Positions 25,845 through 34,258 of a DNA stretch of 64,000 nt are shown one piece after another. Source of the stretch: Streptomyces sp. NBC_01314 (lineage in GTDB: Bacteria; Actinomycetota; Actinomycetes; Streptomycetales; Streptomycetaceae). The translations under genes were made by a program, and so were the position numbers. The DNA lies in NCBI RefSeq assembly GCF_041435215.1, contig NZ_CP108394.1, forward strand, positions 9,982,001 through 10,046,000, written 5' to 3'. Below the pieces are notes generated by a model that was not told the origin of the DNA, did no database searches, and saw only the letters and a list, made by a program, of their open reading frames with translations. The number at the start of each line of letters is the position of its first letter. Within the stretch, counting starts at the first letter, position 1.

Positions 25845-26381
25845 ATGGACACCGCCACCGGCCTGACCTTCCGTGACGCCACCGACGGCGATGTGGACGC
25901 CCTCGTCGCGCTGATCGAGTCGGCGTACCGCGGGGACTCCAGCCGGGCCGGGTGGACCACGGAGGCGGACATCCTCGAAGGGCAGCGGACCGACCCCGAG
26001 GGCGTCCTGAAGGTCATCAAGTCGCCCGACAGCCGGCTGCTCACCGTCGAGCGGGACGGCGCGGTCGTCGCCTGCTGCCAGCTCGAACACCGCGGTGACC
26101 ACGCTTACTTCGGGATGTTCGCGGTGAGCCCGGCCCTCCAGGGCGGCGGTCTCGGCAAGGTGATCATCGCCGAGGCCGAGCGGATCGTGCGCGAGACCTG
26201 GGGCGCCAAGGAGATGCACATGACCGTGATCTCCGTACGGAACGACCTCATCGCCTGGTACGAGCGGCGCGGCTACTGCCGTACGGGACGGATGACCCCG
26301 TTCCCGTACGGCGACGAGCGCTTCGGCATTCCGCAGCGCGACGACCTGCGGTTCGAGCTGCTGGTCAAGGAAATCTTCTGA
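25845..26381 (+). CDS. GNAT-family acetyltransferase
   Basis: A 178-residue N-acetyltransferase. Beta4 (A-Y-F-G-M-F-A-V-S) leads into motif A Q-G-G-G-L-G-K, which holds the acetyl-CoA pyrophosphate loop. Motif B has N-D-L-I-A-W-Y-E-R-R-G-Y. It is a full-length single-domain member. The substrate is unknown (a small amine, antibiotic or protein N-terminus are all possible). It is preceded by repeat copy 2 and followed by a short repeat-rich gap before the convergent GDPD gene. Confidence 0.88.
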   Translation: MDTATGLTFRDATDGDVDALVALIESAYRGDSSRAGWTTEADILEGQRTDPEGVLKVIKSPDSRLLTVERDGAVVACCQLEHRGDHAYFGMFAVSPALQGGGLGKVIIAEAERIVRETWGAKEMHMTVISVRNDLIAWYERRGYCRTGRMTPFPYGDERFGIPQRDDLRFELLVKEIF

Positions 26382-26383
26382 GG

Positions 26384-26454
26384 CCTGAGCAGACCGGAGC
26401 CTGAGCCCGGCAGTCCGGAGCCTGAGCCCGACCGGAACCAGGGGCCTGAGCCCG
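26384..26454 (+). repeat. Four irregular copies of CCTGAGC
   Basis: CCTGAGC begins at 26384, 26400, 26421 and 26445, three copies followed by CCG, in the 77-bp gap between convergent GNAT and GDPD genes. It looks like a decayed tandem repeat. Confidence 0.55.
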
Positions 26455-26458
26455 CGGC

Positions 26459-27142
26459 CTACGCCGTGAAGCGGCCCGTGCGTTTGATGTCCGGGTAGTC
26501 GGTCGTCGCGCCGTCCAGCTGGAGCGCGCGGACCAGGCGCAGGTGGTCCTGGGTGTTGACCACCCAGCCGATGATCCGCAGGTTCGCCTTGCGGGCCTTC
26601 TCGACGACCTCCAGCGTCAGCCGCCGGATGTTCAGCACGAGGGTGGCGGCGCCCACCGCCACCGCCCGGTCCACGACGTCGGGGCCGTAGCGGCTGGCGA
26701 CGAGCGCGGTGCGTACGCCGGGCACGAGCCCGGCGATCTCGGCGACCGCCTCGTCGTGGAAGGACAGCACCTCGACCCGCCCCACCAGGTCCCGCCGGTG
26801 CATGACCTCGGCGAGGGCGCGGGCCGCCGCCGTGTTCTTGATCTCGGCCTGGAGCGGTGCCCGTACCGCGTCCAGGACCTCCTCGAAGGTGGGGACGCGC
26901 TCGCCGCGGCCCGCGTCCAGGGCACGCAGTTCGGCGAGGGTCTTGTCGGCGATCGAGCCCGTGCCGTCCGTCGTCCGGTCCACGTCCGCGTCGTGCATGA
27001 CGACGAGCGCGCCGTCCTTGCTCAGATGCAGATCGAGTTCGATGACGTCGAGGCCCGCGCGATCGGCGGCTACGAAGGAACGGAGGGTGTTCTCGGGTTC
27101 GACACCCATGACTCCGCGGTGACCGATGGTGAGGAAGTTCAA
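26459..27142 (-). CDS. Glycerophosphodiester phosphodiesterase family protein
   Basis: A 227-residue TIM-barrel GDPD. G-H8-R-G-V-M-G-V-E-P-E17-N-T opens the protein, and the metal/catalytic loop E-L-D-L-H-L-S-K-D-G-A-L-V-V-M-H-D follows. It hydrolyses glycerophosphodiesters to glycerol-3-phosphate and an alcohol. The start is probably TTG at 27142, since the conserved fold begins right there. Further upstream the frame is Arg-rich and lacks a site. No signal peptide is visible, so it is a cytoplasmic form. Confidence 0.87.
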   Translation of the reverse strand: MNFLTIGHRGVMGVEPENTLRSFVAADRAGLDVIELDLHLSKDGALVVMHDADVDRTTDGTGSIADKTLAELRALDAGRGERVPTFEEVLDAVRAPLQAEIKNTAAARALAEVMHRRDLVGRVEVLSFHDEAVAEIAGLVPGVRTALVASRYGPDVVDRAVAVGAATLVLNIRRLTLEVVEKARKANLRIIGWVVNTQDHLRLVRALQLDGATTDYPDIKRTGRFTA

Positions 27143-27557
27143 GGTTGACTCGCTTCCGTCGACGGCGGCTCGGGCCCGCGTGACCGGGGGAGGGGCGGCA
27201 CGCGGCTGGGGCGCAGCGTAGTCCTCCCGCCGTGCGATGCATCCGTATGTGCACGCGCCCTTTCGGGTCGTGTCACGCCGTGTCACGTCGGAGAACAGGA
27301 CCGTTTCCGCACCTGCCCCGAAGCGATCAGGTCATCCGTGAGTGGGCGAGTTGGGCGCGCGTTGACCCCGGAGACCTCTCCGCGCGGAGCGAGGCGCATG
27401 AACTGTGATCCATGCCGCGTGTGACAGGAGATTCAGCGGTTAGGTGGAGGGGGTGGCGGGAAGATTTCCGGCTGGATCGCTCAAGATCGGTCTTGCGGTG
27501 GGGAACTCTCGCTACGTACGGTGTCCTTACGAAAGGTTATCCCGTGGAGGATGGGTC
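27143..27557. other. Divergent intergenic region, no gene
   Basis: These 415 bp separate GDPD (minus) from the DUF6421 operon (plus). I see a candidate promoter at 27493-27522 and no coding sequence. Confidence 0.5.
27493..27522 (+). promoter_or_regulatory. Candidate promoter of the DUF6421 operon
   Basis: TTGCGG (27493-27498) and TACGGT (27517-27522) are separated by 18 bp and lie 35 bp upstream of the DUF6421 start. A housekeeping-sigma promoter is plausible but weak. Confidence 0.35.
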
Positions 27558-28955
27558 ATGACGGAAATTCTTGTGCAGATGGGCGCGGAGGGCGTCGTTC
27601 CTTCGGCCATCAGGGTGGTGGAGCACCCGGCCTGGCCCGTGCTCAAGGATGCCGTGGAGCGGATCCGGCCATGGCAGTCCAAGGACGGCTCGATCGACTT
27701 CGACGCCGAGCACGCCCCCGATCCGGCCGACGCCGAACTGGCCGTACAGGGCGTCGTCGGGGCGGTGGAGGAGCTGTCCCCGCTGCTGCCGCACGACGCC
27801 GCCTACCACGAGGCGCTCGTCGAGGACCTGCGGCGCTGGGCCGACGACGGTTTCGAGGTGCCCGACTTCCTCGACTCGCTCCTGGCCTTCCAGCCGGCCG
27901 CGAGCCGCGCGGACGGCCTCCAGCACCTGGTCGTGTTCCCGATGTACACGCAGAACGGCAACCCCGACCGCAACCTCGAAGCGGTCGTGCTGCGCATGGT
28001 CTGGCCGGAGTGGCTGGCCGAGCTGGAGCGCACCCGCTACGACAACCCGCTGTTCTGCGGCATCACCTTCGAGGACTTCACCGCCGGTTACGACACCAAC
28101 TCGGCCGTTCTCTTCCCGGAGACCATCGCCGTGCGCGAGGCCCCGGCCCGCTTCTCCTGGGGTGGCATCTTCTGCGACCGCGAGGCCGCCCGGTTCCGCC
28201 GTGTCACCGAGGCCGCCGTCGACATCCTCGGCCTCGAACTGCCCGAGGACGTCGCGGCGATGGTCCACGACCAGAAGCGCTGCGAGGAGGCCTTCGTCCT
28301 GTGGGACATGGTCCACGACCGCACCCACAGCCACGGCGACCTGCCCTTCGACCCCTTCATGATCAAGCAGCGCCAGCCGTTCTGGATGTACGGCCTGGAA
28401 GAGCTGCGCTGCGACCTCACCGCCTTCAAGGAGGCCGTCAAGCTGGAGGCCGACGGCGTCCCGCAGGCCCGTGACGTGCAGTACGCGGTCCTCTTCGACC
28501 GCATGTTCCGTTTCCCGGTCACCGGCGAGCGGGTCCGCAACTACGACGGCCTCGGCGGCCAGCTCCTCTTCGCCTACCTGCACAGGCACGACGTCGTCCG
28601 CTGGACCGACAACAAGCTGCACATCGACTGGCAGCGCGCCCCGCAGGTCACCAACCAGCTCTGTGCCGACATCGAGCAGCTCTACCGGGACGGCATCGAC
28701 CGCCCGAAACTGGTCCACTGGTTCGCCGGATACCAGCTGGTCGCCGACTACCTCGCCCCGCACCCCGGATCCCGCTGGGCCAAGGGCCCGGACGCCCTGG
28801 ATCTGACGCAGCCGCCGCGGAAACTCGTCGACGACGTGCTTCCGGACGAGTTTCCGCTCAGCATGTTCTATGAGGCGCTCGCCAAGAAGCTGAAGACCGT
28901 GATCGCCTCCACCAAGGGCATCACCGCGGCGAACGCCGAGCGGGTCGCCGCGTGA
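27558..28955 (+). CDS. DUF6421 protein
   Basis: A 465-residue soluble protein conserved in Streptomyces, with no recognised catalytic motif. A central segment with H-D-R-T-H-S-H-G-D-L-P-F-D-P-F and a Y-L-H-R-H-D-V stretch give clusters of His/Asp that could bind metal. ATG at 27558 has GGAGG 7 bases upstream. It is the first gene of a tight three-gene operon with an SDR and a threonine aldolase-like enzyme, which suggests a metabolic role, but I cannot name it. Confidence 0.85.
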   Translation: MTEILVQMGAEGVVPSAIRVVEHPAWPVLKDAVERIRPWQSKDGSIDFDAEHAPDPADAELAVQGVVGAVEELSPLLPHDAAYHEALVEDLRRWADDGFEVPDFLDSLLAFQPAASRADGLQHLVVFPMYTQNGNPDRNLEAVVLRMVWPEWLAELERTRYDNPLFCGITFEDFTAGYDTNSAVLFPETIAVREAPARFSWGGIFCDREAARFRRVTEAAVDILGLELPEDVAAMVHDQKRCEEAFVLWDMVHDRTHSHGDLPFDPFMIKQRQPFWMYGLEELRCDLTAFKEAVKLEADGVPQARDVQYAVLFDRMFRFPVTGERVRNYDGLGGQLLFAYLHRHDVVRWTDNKLHIDWQRAPQVTNQLCADIEQLYRDGIDRPKLVHWFAGYQLVADYLAPHPGSRWAKGPDALDLTQPPRKLVDDVLPDEFPLSMFYEALAKKLKTVIASTKGITAANAERVAA

Positions 28956-29002
28956 GCGCCGGATTCGCGGACGTCACAGACGCTGCTCAGGAGGCGAGGA
29001 CC

Positions 29003-29755
29003 ATGCAGAACGGCAACGGTGCACTGGGTGGCGCGGTGATCGCGGTGGCCGGAGCGGGCGGACCCGCCGGCCGGGCGGCCCTGCTGCGGCTGGCCGACGC
29101 GGGAGCGATCGTCGTCGGCTCCGACAACGACCCCGAGCGGCTCTCCGAGGCCGTCGACGCGGCCCGCTACGCGCACGGCGGCGCCACGGTCGTCGGCGAC
29201 ACGGTCGACCTCCTCGACCTCCAGTCCACCCGTGACTGGGCCACCCGCATCGAGAAGGACTTCGGGCGGGTCGACGGCCTCGTCCACCTCGTCGGCGGCT
29301 GGCGCGGCAGCGAGACCTTCACCAGGACCAGCCTCGACGACTGGGACTTCCTGGAGATGCTGCTCATCCGCACCGTGCAGCACACCTCCCTCGCCTTCCA
29401 CGAGGCCCTGCAGCGCAGTGAGCGCGGCCGGTACGTCCTGATCAGTGCGGCCGGCGCCAGCAGGCCCACCGCGGGCAACGCCGCCTACGCCGCCGCCAAG
29501 GCCGCCGCCGAGGCGTGGACGCTGGCCACGGCCGACTACTTCCGCAAGGCGGGCGGGCCGGACGGGCCGACCTCCGCGGCTGCCATCCTGGTGGTGAAGG
29601 CGTTGGTGCACGACGCGATGCGCGCCGACCGACCCAACGCGAAGTTCGCGGGCTTCACCGACGTCAAGGAGCTGGCCGAGGCCATCGCCGGTGTCTGGGA
29701 GAAGTCCGCCGCCGAAGTGAACGGGAACCGTCTGTGGCTGACCGACAAGCCGTGA
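29003..29755 (+). CDS. Short-chain dehydrogenase/reductase
   Basis: A 250-residue SDR. The cofactor loop is V-A-G-A-G-G-P-A-G-R (about 12-21), an atypical G-x-G-G-x-x-G. The conserved L-V-H-L-V-G-G region replaces N-N-A-G. The catalytic set Ser in L-I-S-A-A-G-A-S and Y-A-A-A-K is present. I chose ATG at 29003 because AGGAGG lies 8 bases upstream. A GTG at 28952 that overlaps the DUF6421 stop is an alternative, adding 17 residues. It overlaps the downstream aldolase start by GTGA. Confidence 0.85.
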   Translation: MQNGNGALGGAVIAVAGAGGPAGRAALLRLADAGAIVVGSDNDPERLSEAVDAARYAHGGATVVGDTVDLLDLQSTRDWATRIEKDFGRVDGLVHLVGGWRGSETFTRTSLDDWDFLEMLLIRTVQHTSLAFHEALQRSERGRYVLISAAGASRPTAGNAAYAAAKAAAEAWTLATADYFRKAGGPDGPTSAAAILVVKALVHDAMRADRPNAKFAGFTDVKELAEAIAGVWEKSAAEVNGNRLWLTDKP

Positions 29756-30822
29756 ACCCTCCGAAGACCGACGCCCGACGCCATCACGACCCGGAGATCC
29801 GCGGCTTCGCCAGTGACAACTACGCCGGGGTCCACCCCGAGGTGCTGGCCGCCCTGGCCCTGGCCAACGGCGGGCACCAGGTCGCGTACGGCGAGGACGA
29901 GTACACCGAGAACCTCCAGCGGATCGTCCGCAGCCACTTCGGCGGCACCGCCGAGGCCTTCCCGGTCTTCAACGGCACCGGCGCCAACGTCGTCGCGCTC
30001 CAGGCCGTCACCGACCGCTGGGGCGCGGTGATCTGCGCCGAGAGCGCGCACATCCACGTCGACGAGTGCGGAGCGCCCGAGCGCGTCGGAGGCCTGAAGC
30101 TGCTCACGGTGCCCACACCCGACGGCAAGCTCACACCCGAGCTGATCGACCGGCAGGCGTACGGCTGGGACGACGAGCACCGCGCGATGCCGCAGGTCGT
30201 CTCGATCACCCAGAGCACCGAACTCGGCACGCTCTACACGCCCGAGGAGATCCGCGCGATCTGTGAGCACGCCCACGCGCACGGTATGAAGGTGCACCTG
30301 GACGGCTCGCGGATAGCCAACGCCGCCGCCTCCCTGGACGTCCCGATGCGTACGTTCACCAACGCGGCCGGTGTCGACCTGCTCTCCCTGGGCGGCACCA
30401 AGAACGGGGCGATGTTCGGCGAGGCGGTGGTCGTCATCGACCAGGACGCCGTCCGCCACATGAAGCACCTGCGCAAGCTGTCCATGCAGCTCGCCTCCAA
30501 GATGCGCTTCGTGTCCGCGCAGTTGGAGGCCCTGCTGGCGAAGGACCTGTGGCTGCGCAACGCCCGCCACTCCAACGCGATGGCCCAGCGGCTCGCCGAG
30601 GGCGTCCGCGCGGTGCACGGGGTGGAGATCCTCCATCCCGTGCAGGCCAACGCCGTCTTCGCCCGTCTCCCGCACGACGTGAGCGAACGCCTCCAGAAGC
30701 GCTACCGCTTCTACTTCTGGGACGAGACGGCCGGCGACGTCCGCTGGATGTGCTCCTTCGACACGACGGAGGAGGACGTGGACGGGTTCGTGGCGGCACT
30801 CAAGGAGGAGATGGCTCGCTGA
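29752..30822 (+). CDS. Threonine aldolase-family PLP enzyme
   Basis: A 356-residue fold-type I PLP enzyme of the low-specificity threonine aldolase/beta-eliminating lyase group. F-A-S-D-N-Y is near the N-terminus, F-N-G-T-G-A-N is the phosphate loop, V-H-L-D-G-S-R-I-A-N holds the PLP Asp, and L-G-G-T-K217-N-G the Schiff-base Lys. It should cleave L-threonine or allo-threonine to glycine and acetaldehyde, or a related beta-hydroxy amino acid. It is translationally coupled to the SDR, so the pair may process the aldehyde or keto product. Confidence 0.9.
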   Translation: MNPPKTDARRHHDPEIRGFASDNYAGVHPEVLAALALANGGHQVAYGEDEYTENLQRIVRSHFGGTAEAFPVFNGTGANVVALQAVTDRWGAVICAESAHIHVDECGAPERVGGLKLLTVPTPDGKLTPELIDRQAYGWDDEHRAMPQVVSITQSTELGTLYTPEEIRAICEHAHAHGMKVHLDGSRIANAAASLDVPMRTFTNAAGVDLLSLGGTKNGAMFGEAVVVIDQDAVRHMKHLRKLSMQLASKMRFVSAQLEALLAKDLWLRNARHSNAMAQRLAEGVRAVHGVEILHPVQANAVFARLPHDVSERLQKRYRFYFWDETAGDVRWMCSFDTTEEDVDGFVAALKEEMAR

Positions 30823-30868
30823 CCCGGCCCGGCCCCGAGACCGGTCCAGAACGGGACTCCTAGAGCCT

Positions 30869-30927
30869 GCATAGATATGCGGTCATCCGAAATTATATTG
30901 ACTCTCGGGTGATCGTATTCCTATGCT
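30869..30927 (+). promoter_or_regulatory. Promoter with upstream palindrome, leaderless gene
   Basis: TTGACT (30898-30903) and TATGCT (30922-30927) with an 18-bp spacer form a good housekeeping promoter. Transcription would start at about 30934-30936, at the ATG itself. GCATA-GA-TATGC (30869-30880) upstream of the -35 could be an operator. Confidence 0.65.
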
Positions 30928-30935
30928 CTGCGGGC

Positions 30936-31529
30936 ATGGAGCTCATCCAGCAAACCCCCGACCTGTCCGCGTATCTGGCCGCCGACGAGGCCATCGACCA
31001 TGACCACCCCCGCGTACGGGAGACGGCCGCGCGGCTCGCCAAGGACGCGACCGACTCGTATGACTATGCGCGGGCAGCATACGAGTTCGTGCGCGACACC
31101 ATTCCCCACTCGGCCGACTCGGGAGATCCGCGCGTCACCTGGCGCGCCTCCGACGTCCTGGAGCAGGGCACCGGTATCTGCTACGCCAAGGCCCACGCGC
31201 TGGCCGCGCTGCTGCGTGCCGAGGACATCCCCACCGCGCTCTGCTACCAGCGGCTGGCGCACGACGACGGCGCCGGACACGCCGTGCACGGCCTGGTCGC
31301 GGTGCGTTTCCACGGGCACTGGCACCGCCAGGACCCCCGCGGCAACAAGCCGGGCGTGAACGCCCGGTTCTCCCTGGACGGTGAGCGGCTGGCCTGGGTA
31401 CCCGACCCCGGCTCGGACGAACTGGACTATCCCGTCCTCCACGCCGCGCCGCATCCGGCGGTACTCGACGCGCTCAAGGCCGCCCCCGACCGGTCGTACC
31501 TCTGGCGAACGCTCCCCACGGAACTCTGA
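30936..31529 (+). CDS. Transglutaminase-like cysteine protease-fold protein
   Basis: A 197-residue transglutaminase-like domain. The catalytic triad is Cys82 (G-T-G-I-C-Y-A-K-A-H), His118 (H-A-V-H-G-L-V) and Asp133 (H-R-Q-D-P-R-G-N). It is cytoplasmic, with no signal. The ATG at 30936 has no ribosome binding site and sits at the predicted transcription start of a good promoter, so the mRNA is probably leaderless. Family members are proteases, amidases or crosslinkers; the substrate is unknown. Confidence 0.88.
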   Translation: MELIQQTPDLSAYLAADEAIDHDHPRVRETAARLAKDATDSYDYARAAYEFVRDTIPHSADSGDPRVTWRASDVLEQGTGICYAKAHALAALLRAEDIPTALCYQRLAHDDGAGHAVHGLVAVRFHGHWHRQDPRGNKPGVNARFSLDGERLAWVPDPGSDELDYPVLHAAPHPAVLDALKAAPDRSYLWRTLPTEL

Positions 31530-31670
31530 AGCCCTCGCGGGCGAACGCTTCCCGGGACGTTCCTGTCGCGCGCGACCACGGGGCGGGCTTCATCGGTTCC
31601 CCGCTCACCTACCGGAACCCATGGGGTGTCGGCGTACGGAGATCCGTGAAGCCCGCGCCGGTCGAGCGGG

Positions 31671-32399
31671 TCAGCGGGTCTCGGCCTCGCGGACCTGCTC
31701 CGGGGTCGGAGCCGTGCCACCGAGGTGGGCGGGCATCCACCAGGTGTCGTCCGGCCCCTTGGGGCGGACGGGGTAGGCGCGCTGGGCGGCCTCCAGCAGT
31801 TCCTGGACGCGCTCGCGGAGCTGACGGGTGATGGCGCCCGCGTACTTGTCCTTGGAGGCCTCTATCGTCTCGCCGACCCGGATGGTGATCGGGATGTGGC
31901 TGCGCTTGAAGTTGCGCGGGTGCCCCTTGGTCCACAGTCGCTGGGTGCCCCAGACGGCCATCGGGATCAGCGGGACGCCCGCCTCCTGGGCCAGCCGGGC
32001 AGCGCCGGACTTGAAGCTCTTCAGGGCGAACGACTGCGAGATGGTGGCCTCGGGGAAGACGCCGATGATCTCGCCGGAGCGCAGCGAGTCCAGCGCGCGC
32101 GCGTAGGCCTCTTCACCCTGCTTGCGGTCCACCGGGATGTGCCGCATGTTCCGCATCAGCGGACCGGAGATCTTGTGCCGGAACACCGACTCCTTGGCCA
32201 TGAAGCGCACCAGGCGCTTCTGCGGCAGCGCCGCCAGGCCGTCGAAGATGAAGTCCAGGTAGCCGATGTGATTGCTCACCAGCACGGCGCCGCCCGAGCG
32301 CGGGATGTTCTCCGACCCCTTGCAGTCGATCTTCAGGTCCCATGCCTTGAACAGAGTGCGGGCGAGACCGATCGCGGGACGGTAGACAAGCTCTGCCAT
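31671..32399 (-). CDS. 1-acyl-sn-glycerol-3-phosphate acyltransferase (PlsC-like)
   Basis: A 242-residue acyltransferase. The N43-H44-I-G-Y-L-D49 motif (H-x4-D) is catalytic, G-V-F-P-E-A-T-I-S is the glycerol-phosphate site, and V-P-L-I-P-M-A-V-W-G is motif IV. It makes phosphatidic acid from lysophosphatidate, or acylates a related acceptor, at the inner membrane face. It stands alone; 186 bp of mostly featureless sequence separate it from the DUF4395 gene on the same strand. Confidence 0.93.
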   Translation of the reverse strand: MAELVYRPAIGLARTLFKAWDLKIDCKGSENIPRSGGAVLVSNHIGYLDFIFDGLAALPQKRLVRFMAKESVFRHKISGPLMRNMRHIPVDRKQGEEAYARALDSLRSGEIIGVFPEATISQSFALKSFKSGAARLAQEAGVPLIPMAVWGTQRLWTKGHPRNFKRSHIPITIRVGETIEASKDKYAGAITRQLRERVQELLEAAQRAYPVRPKGPDDTWWMPAHLGGTAPTPEQVREAETR

Positions 32400-32585
32400 G
32401 GGCGGAGTGGACCCTTCTCTCTGCCTGGACGGGGTCTCCCGGGCGGGAAGTTACGCAGCCGTAGGTTTACGGCATCTCGCAGATCGTGCCCCAAGAACGC
32501 ACGAGTAGCCAGTCCTGTCGCCGGCCGGCGGCGAGATTCTCATCACGTCGGACACGTGGTCGACCATCGGAAGTTCACTCGTCCT

Positions 32586-33002
32586 TTACTGCGTGCGTAC
32601 GGTCACCCGCCGGACGAGCAGGTACATTTCGCACCCCAGGCAGTACCCGAACACCGCGTTCAGGAAGGCCGCCGCGAGCGCCGCGCCGGTCGCGGTCAGC
32701 CCCAACCACTCGGGCCCCACCGTGAAACCGGCCAGGCCCACCGCGGCGAAGACGAGTCCGACCACCTGCGCGAACCGTGGCGGCTCCGGCGCCTCGAACT
32801 CCGTGGGCGGCCCGATCCGGGGCCGCACCAGCGTGCGGAAGACCCAGCCGTACGGCGAACGCCCGACCCCGCCCGCCGCGCCCAGCGCGAACGCGAACGT
32901 CTGCCAGCCCAGCAGCCAGCCGCTCCCGGTGACCAGCACGACCGCCAGCACCACGGTCGTCACGGCCGCCCCGAAGCGGGGCCCCCTCACATCAATGTCC
33001 AT
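32586..33002 (-). CDS. DUF4395 membrane protein
   Basis: A 138-residue membrane protein. I-D-V-R-G-P-R-F-G-A-A-V at the start, about four TM segments, and the conserved C-terminal G-Y-C-L-G-C-E-M-Y with a C-x-x-C pair identify DUF4395. It is divergent from a membrane-anchored thioredoxin across 75 bp. This pairing recurs in actinobacteria and suggests DUF4395 is a thiol-redox partner or electron conduit. Confidence 0.9.
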   Translation of the reverse strand: MDIDVRGPRFGAAVTTVVLAVVLVTGSGWLLGWQTFAFALGAAGGVGRSPYGWVFRTLVRPRIGPPTEFEAPEPPRFAQVVGLVFAAVGLAGFTVGPEWLGLTATGAALAAAFLNAVFGYCLGCEMYLLVRRVTVRTQ

Positions 33003-33041
33003 GCGTCAAGTATTCCGTAGGCCAATCTCCTTGGGCAGCCG

Positions 33042-33067
33042 GGAATCTTTGCGGTCTCGTGAACGCT
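33042..33067 (+). promoter_or_regulatory. Weak SigR-like promoter for thioredoxin
   Basis: GGAAT (33042-33046), preceded by G, is followed after 18 bp by GCT rather than the SigR consensus GTT. The position, 11 bp ahead of the thioredoxin GTG, fits a thiol-stress promoter with a nearly leaderless transcript. Confidence 0.3.
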
Positions 33068-33077
33068 GAGGCACGCT

Positions 33078-33491
33078 GTGACCGGACTTGCGGTGTGTGG
33101 ACTGGTGCTCGCCATGGCGAGCGTCTACGGAGTGCTGCATCAGCGGCGGAGCGGGAGAGTCAGGGTGCGCGGGCGGGACGGCGACAAGCGGCTCGGCGCG
33201 GCGGAGTTGGGGGAAGGGCTCGGCGAACGGGCCACGCTCGTCCAGTTCTCCAGCGCCTTCTGCGCACCCTGCCGGGCGACCCGAAGAGTGCTCGTCGAGG
33301 TGGCCCACATGGTTCCCGGTGTCGCCCATGTGGAGATCGACGCCGAGGACCACCTCGACCTCGTGCGGCGGCTCGACATCCTCAAGACGCCGACCGTGCT
33401 CGTGCTCGACGCCGACGGCCGAATCGTGCGACGGGCAACAGGACTGCCGCGCAAGGCGGATGTGATCGCCGCCCTCGGTGAGGCCGTGTGA
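33078..33491 (+). CDS. Membrane-anchored thioredoxin
   Basis: A 137-residue thioredoxin. The N-terminal anchor is about 2-20. The redox motif is F-C62-A-P-C65-R-A-T, and the cis-Pro loop K-T-P-T-V-L-V-L-D follows. The active site C-A-P-C differs from C-G-P-C and suggests a shifted redox potential. It is divergent from DUF4395. The leader peptide/flavin reductase unit begins 56 bp after its stop. Confidence 0.92.
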   Translation: MTGLAVCGLVLAMASVYGVLHQRRSGRVRVRGRDGDKRLGAAELGEGLGERATLVQFSSAFCAPCRATRRVLVEVAHMVPGVAHVEIDAEDHLDLVRRLDILKTPTVLVLDADGRIVRRATGLPRKADVIAALGEAV

Positions 33492-33547
33492 AGCCGCATA
33501 CCGGAACGCACTTGACTGTGCGCCTCACCTCTCGTCAGCCTGACCGT

Positions 33548-33628
33548 ATGCCCCGAGAACTCCTTCTGGTCGAGCGCCTGCACGTGGACCTGGTCCGCAC
33601 GGCGAGTTCGCGCTGTCCCGGCTCCTGA
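33548..33628 (+). CDS. Putative regulatory leader peptide
   Basis: A 26-residue ORF (ATG 33548, stop 33626-33628). Residues L-V-E-R-L-H-V-D-L-V-R-T-A-S-S-R-C match the R-x-H-V-D-L-x-R-x-A-S-x-x-C pattern of actinobacterial leader peptides found upstream of sulfur-assimilation and cysteine genes. The Cys near the end is where ribosomes would stall under cysteine limitation. A hairpin covering the next gene's ribosome binding site starts 13 bp after its stop. It is almost certainly a cis-acting attenuation peptide rather than a functional protein. Confidence 0.8.
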   Translation: MPRELLLVERLHVDLVRTASSRCPGS

Positions 33629-33640
33629 GCAGCCACGGAC

Positions 33641-33674
33641 CCTCCCCCACTCTCGACTTCACTCGAGCGGGAGG
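33641..33674 (+). promoter_or_regulatory. Hairpin sequestering the flavin reductase RBS
   Basis: CCTCCC (33641-33646) pairs with GGGAGG (33669-33674), and CTCGA (33652-33656) with TCGAG (33663-33667). GGGAGG is the Shine-Dalgarno of the ATG at 33682, so folding would block translation. A ribosome stalled on the leader peptide could disrupt it. Confidence 0.65.
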
Positions 33675-33681
33675 TGCCCCC

Positions 33682-34218
33682 ATGCCGACTCCAGCGAAGG
33701 ACAACTCCATGACGGCCACCTCCGGCCTCCGCTCGCCCCAGCTCGCCTCTCCCGATCTCCTGCGCTCCGTCTTCCGGCGGCATGCAGCCGGCGTCGCCGT
33801 GATCACCGCGCAGAACGCCGCCGGCCCGGTCGGCTTCACCGCCACATCGCTCTCCTCGGTCTCCGCCGACCCCCCGCTCCTCTCGTTCGGAATCGGCACC
33901 GGTGCCTCCAGCTGGCCGGTGATCTCCGAGGCGCGCCATGTGGGCGTGCACATACTCGGGGAGCACCAGCGGGAGCTGGCCGCCACCTTCGCCCGCAGCG
34001 GCGCCGACCGGTTCGGTGCTCCCACCGGATGGCGTAGTGGGCCAGAGGGAGTTCCCGTCCTCGACGACGTACTCGCCTGGCTGGTCTGCCGGGTGGTGGC
34101 GCGCGTGCCGGCGGGTGACCACCGGATCGTTCTTGCCGAGGTGCTCATGGGCGACCCCTCGGGCGCCGGACAGCCGCTGCTGTACCACCAGGGCCGCTTC
34201 AACGGTCTGCGAGACTGA
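33682..34218 (+). CDS. Flavin reductase-like protein behind a leader peptide
   Basis: A 178-residue flavin reductase domain protein (F-R-R-H-A-A-G-V-A-V-I-T-A and G-F-T-A-T-S-L-S-S-V-S-A-D-P-P core, about 27-178). It should supply reduced FMN to a two-component oxygenase. ATG at 33682 follows GGGAGG with 7 bases; an internal ATG nine codons later is weaker. The leader peptide links it to sulfur status. The LLM monooxygenase pair at 56002-58505 has the same kind of leader and could use its FMNH2. Confidence 0.88.
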   Translation: MPTPAKDNSMTATSGLRSPQLASPDLLRSVFRRHAAGVAVITAQNAAGPVGFTATSLSSVSADPPLLSFGIGTGASSWPVISEARHVGVHILGEHQRELAATFARSGADRFGAPTGWRSGPEGVPVLDDVLAWLVCRVVARVPAGDHRIVLAEVLMGDPSGAGQPLLYHQGRFNGLRD

Positions 34219-34258
34219 TTCCCGCCCGATTACGCAGGGTTGCCTACCTCACAGTTCA

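Noticed and set aside
25701..27254. Over 500-codon extension of the single-domain VOC protein
   Set aside because: Crosses GNAT antisense and GDPD in a different frame; the VOC fold begins at 25700.
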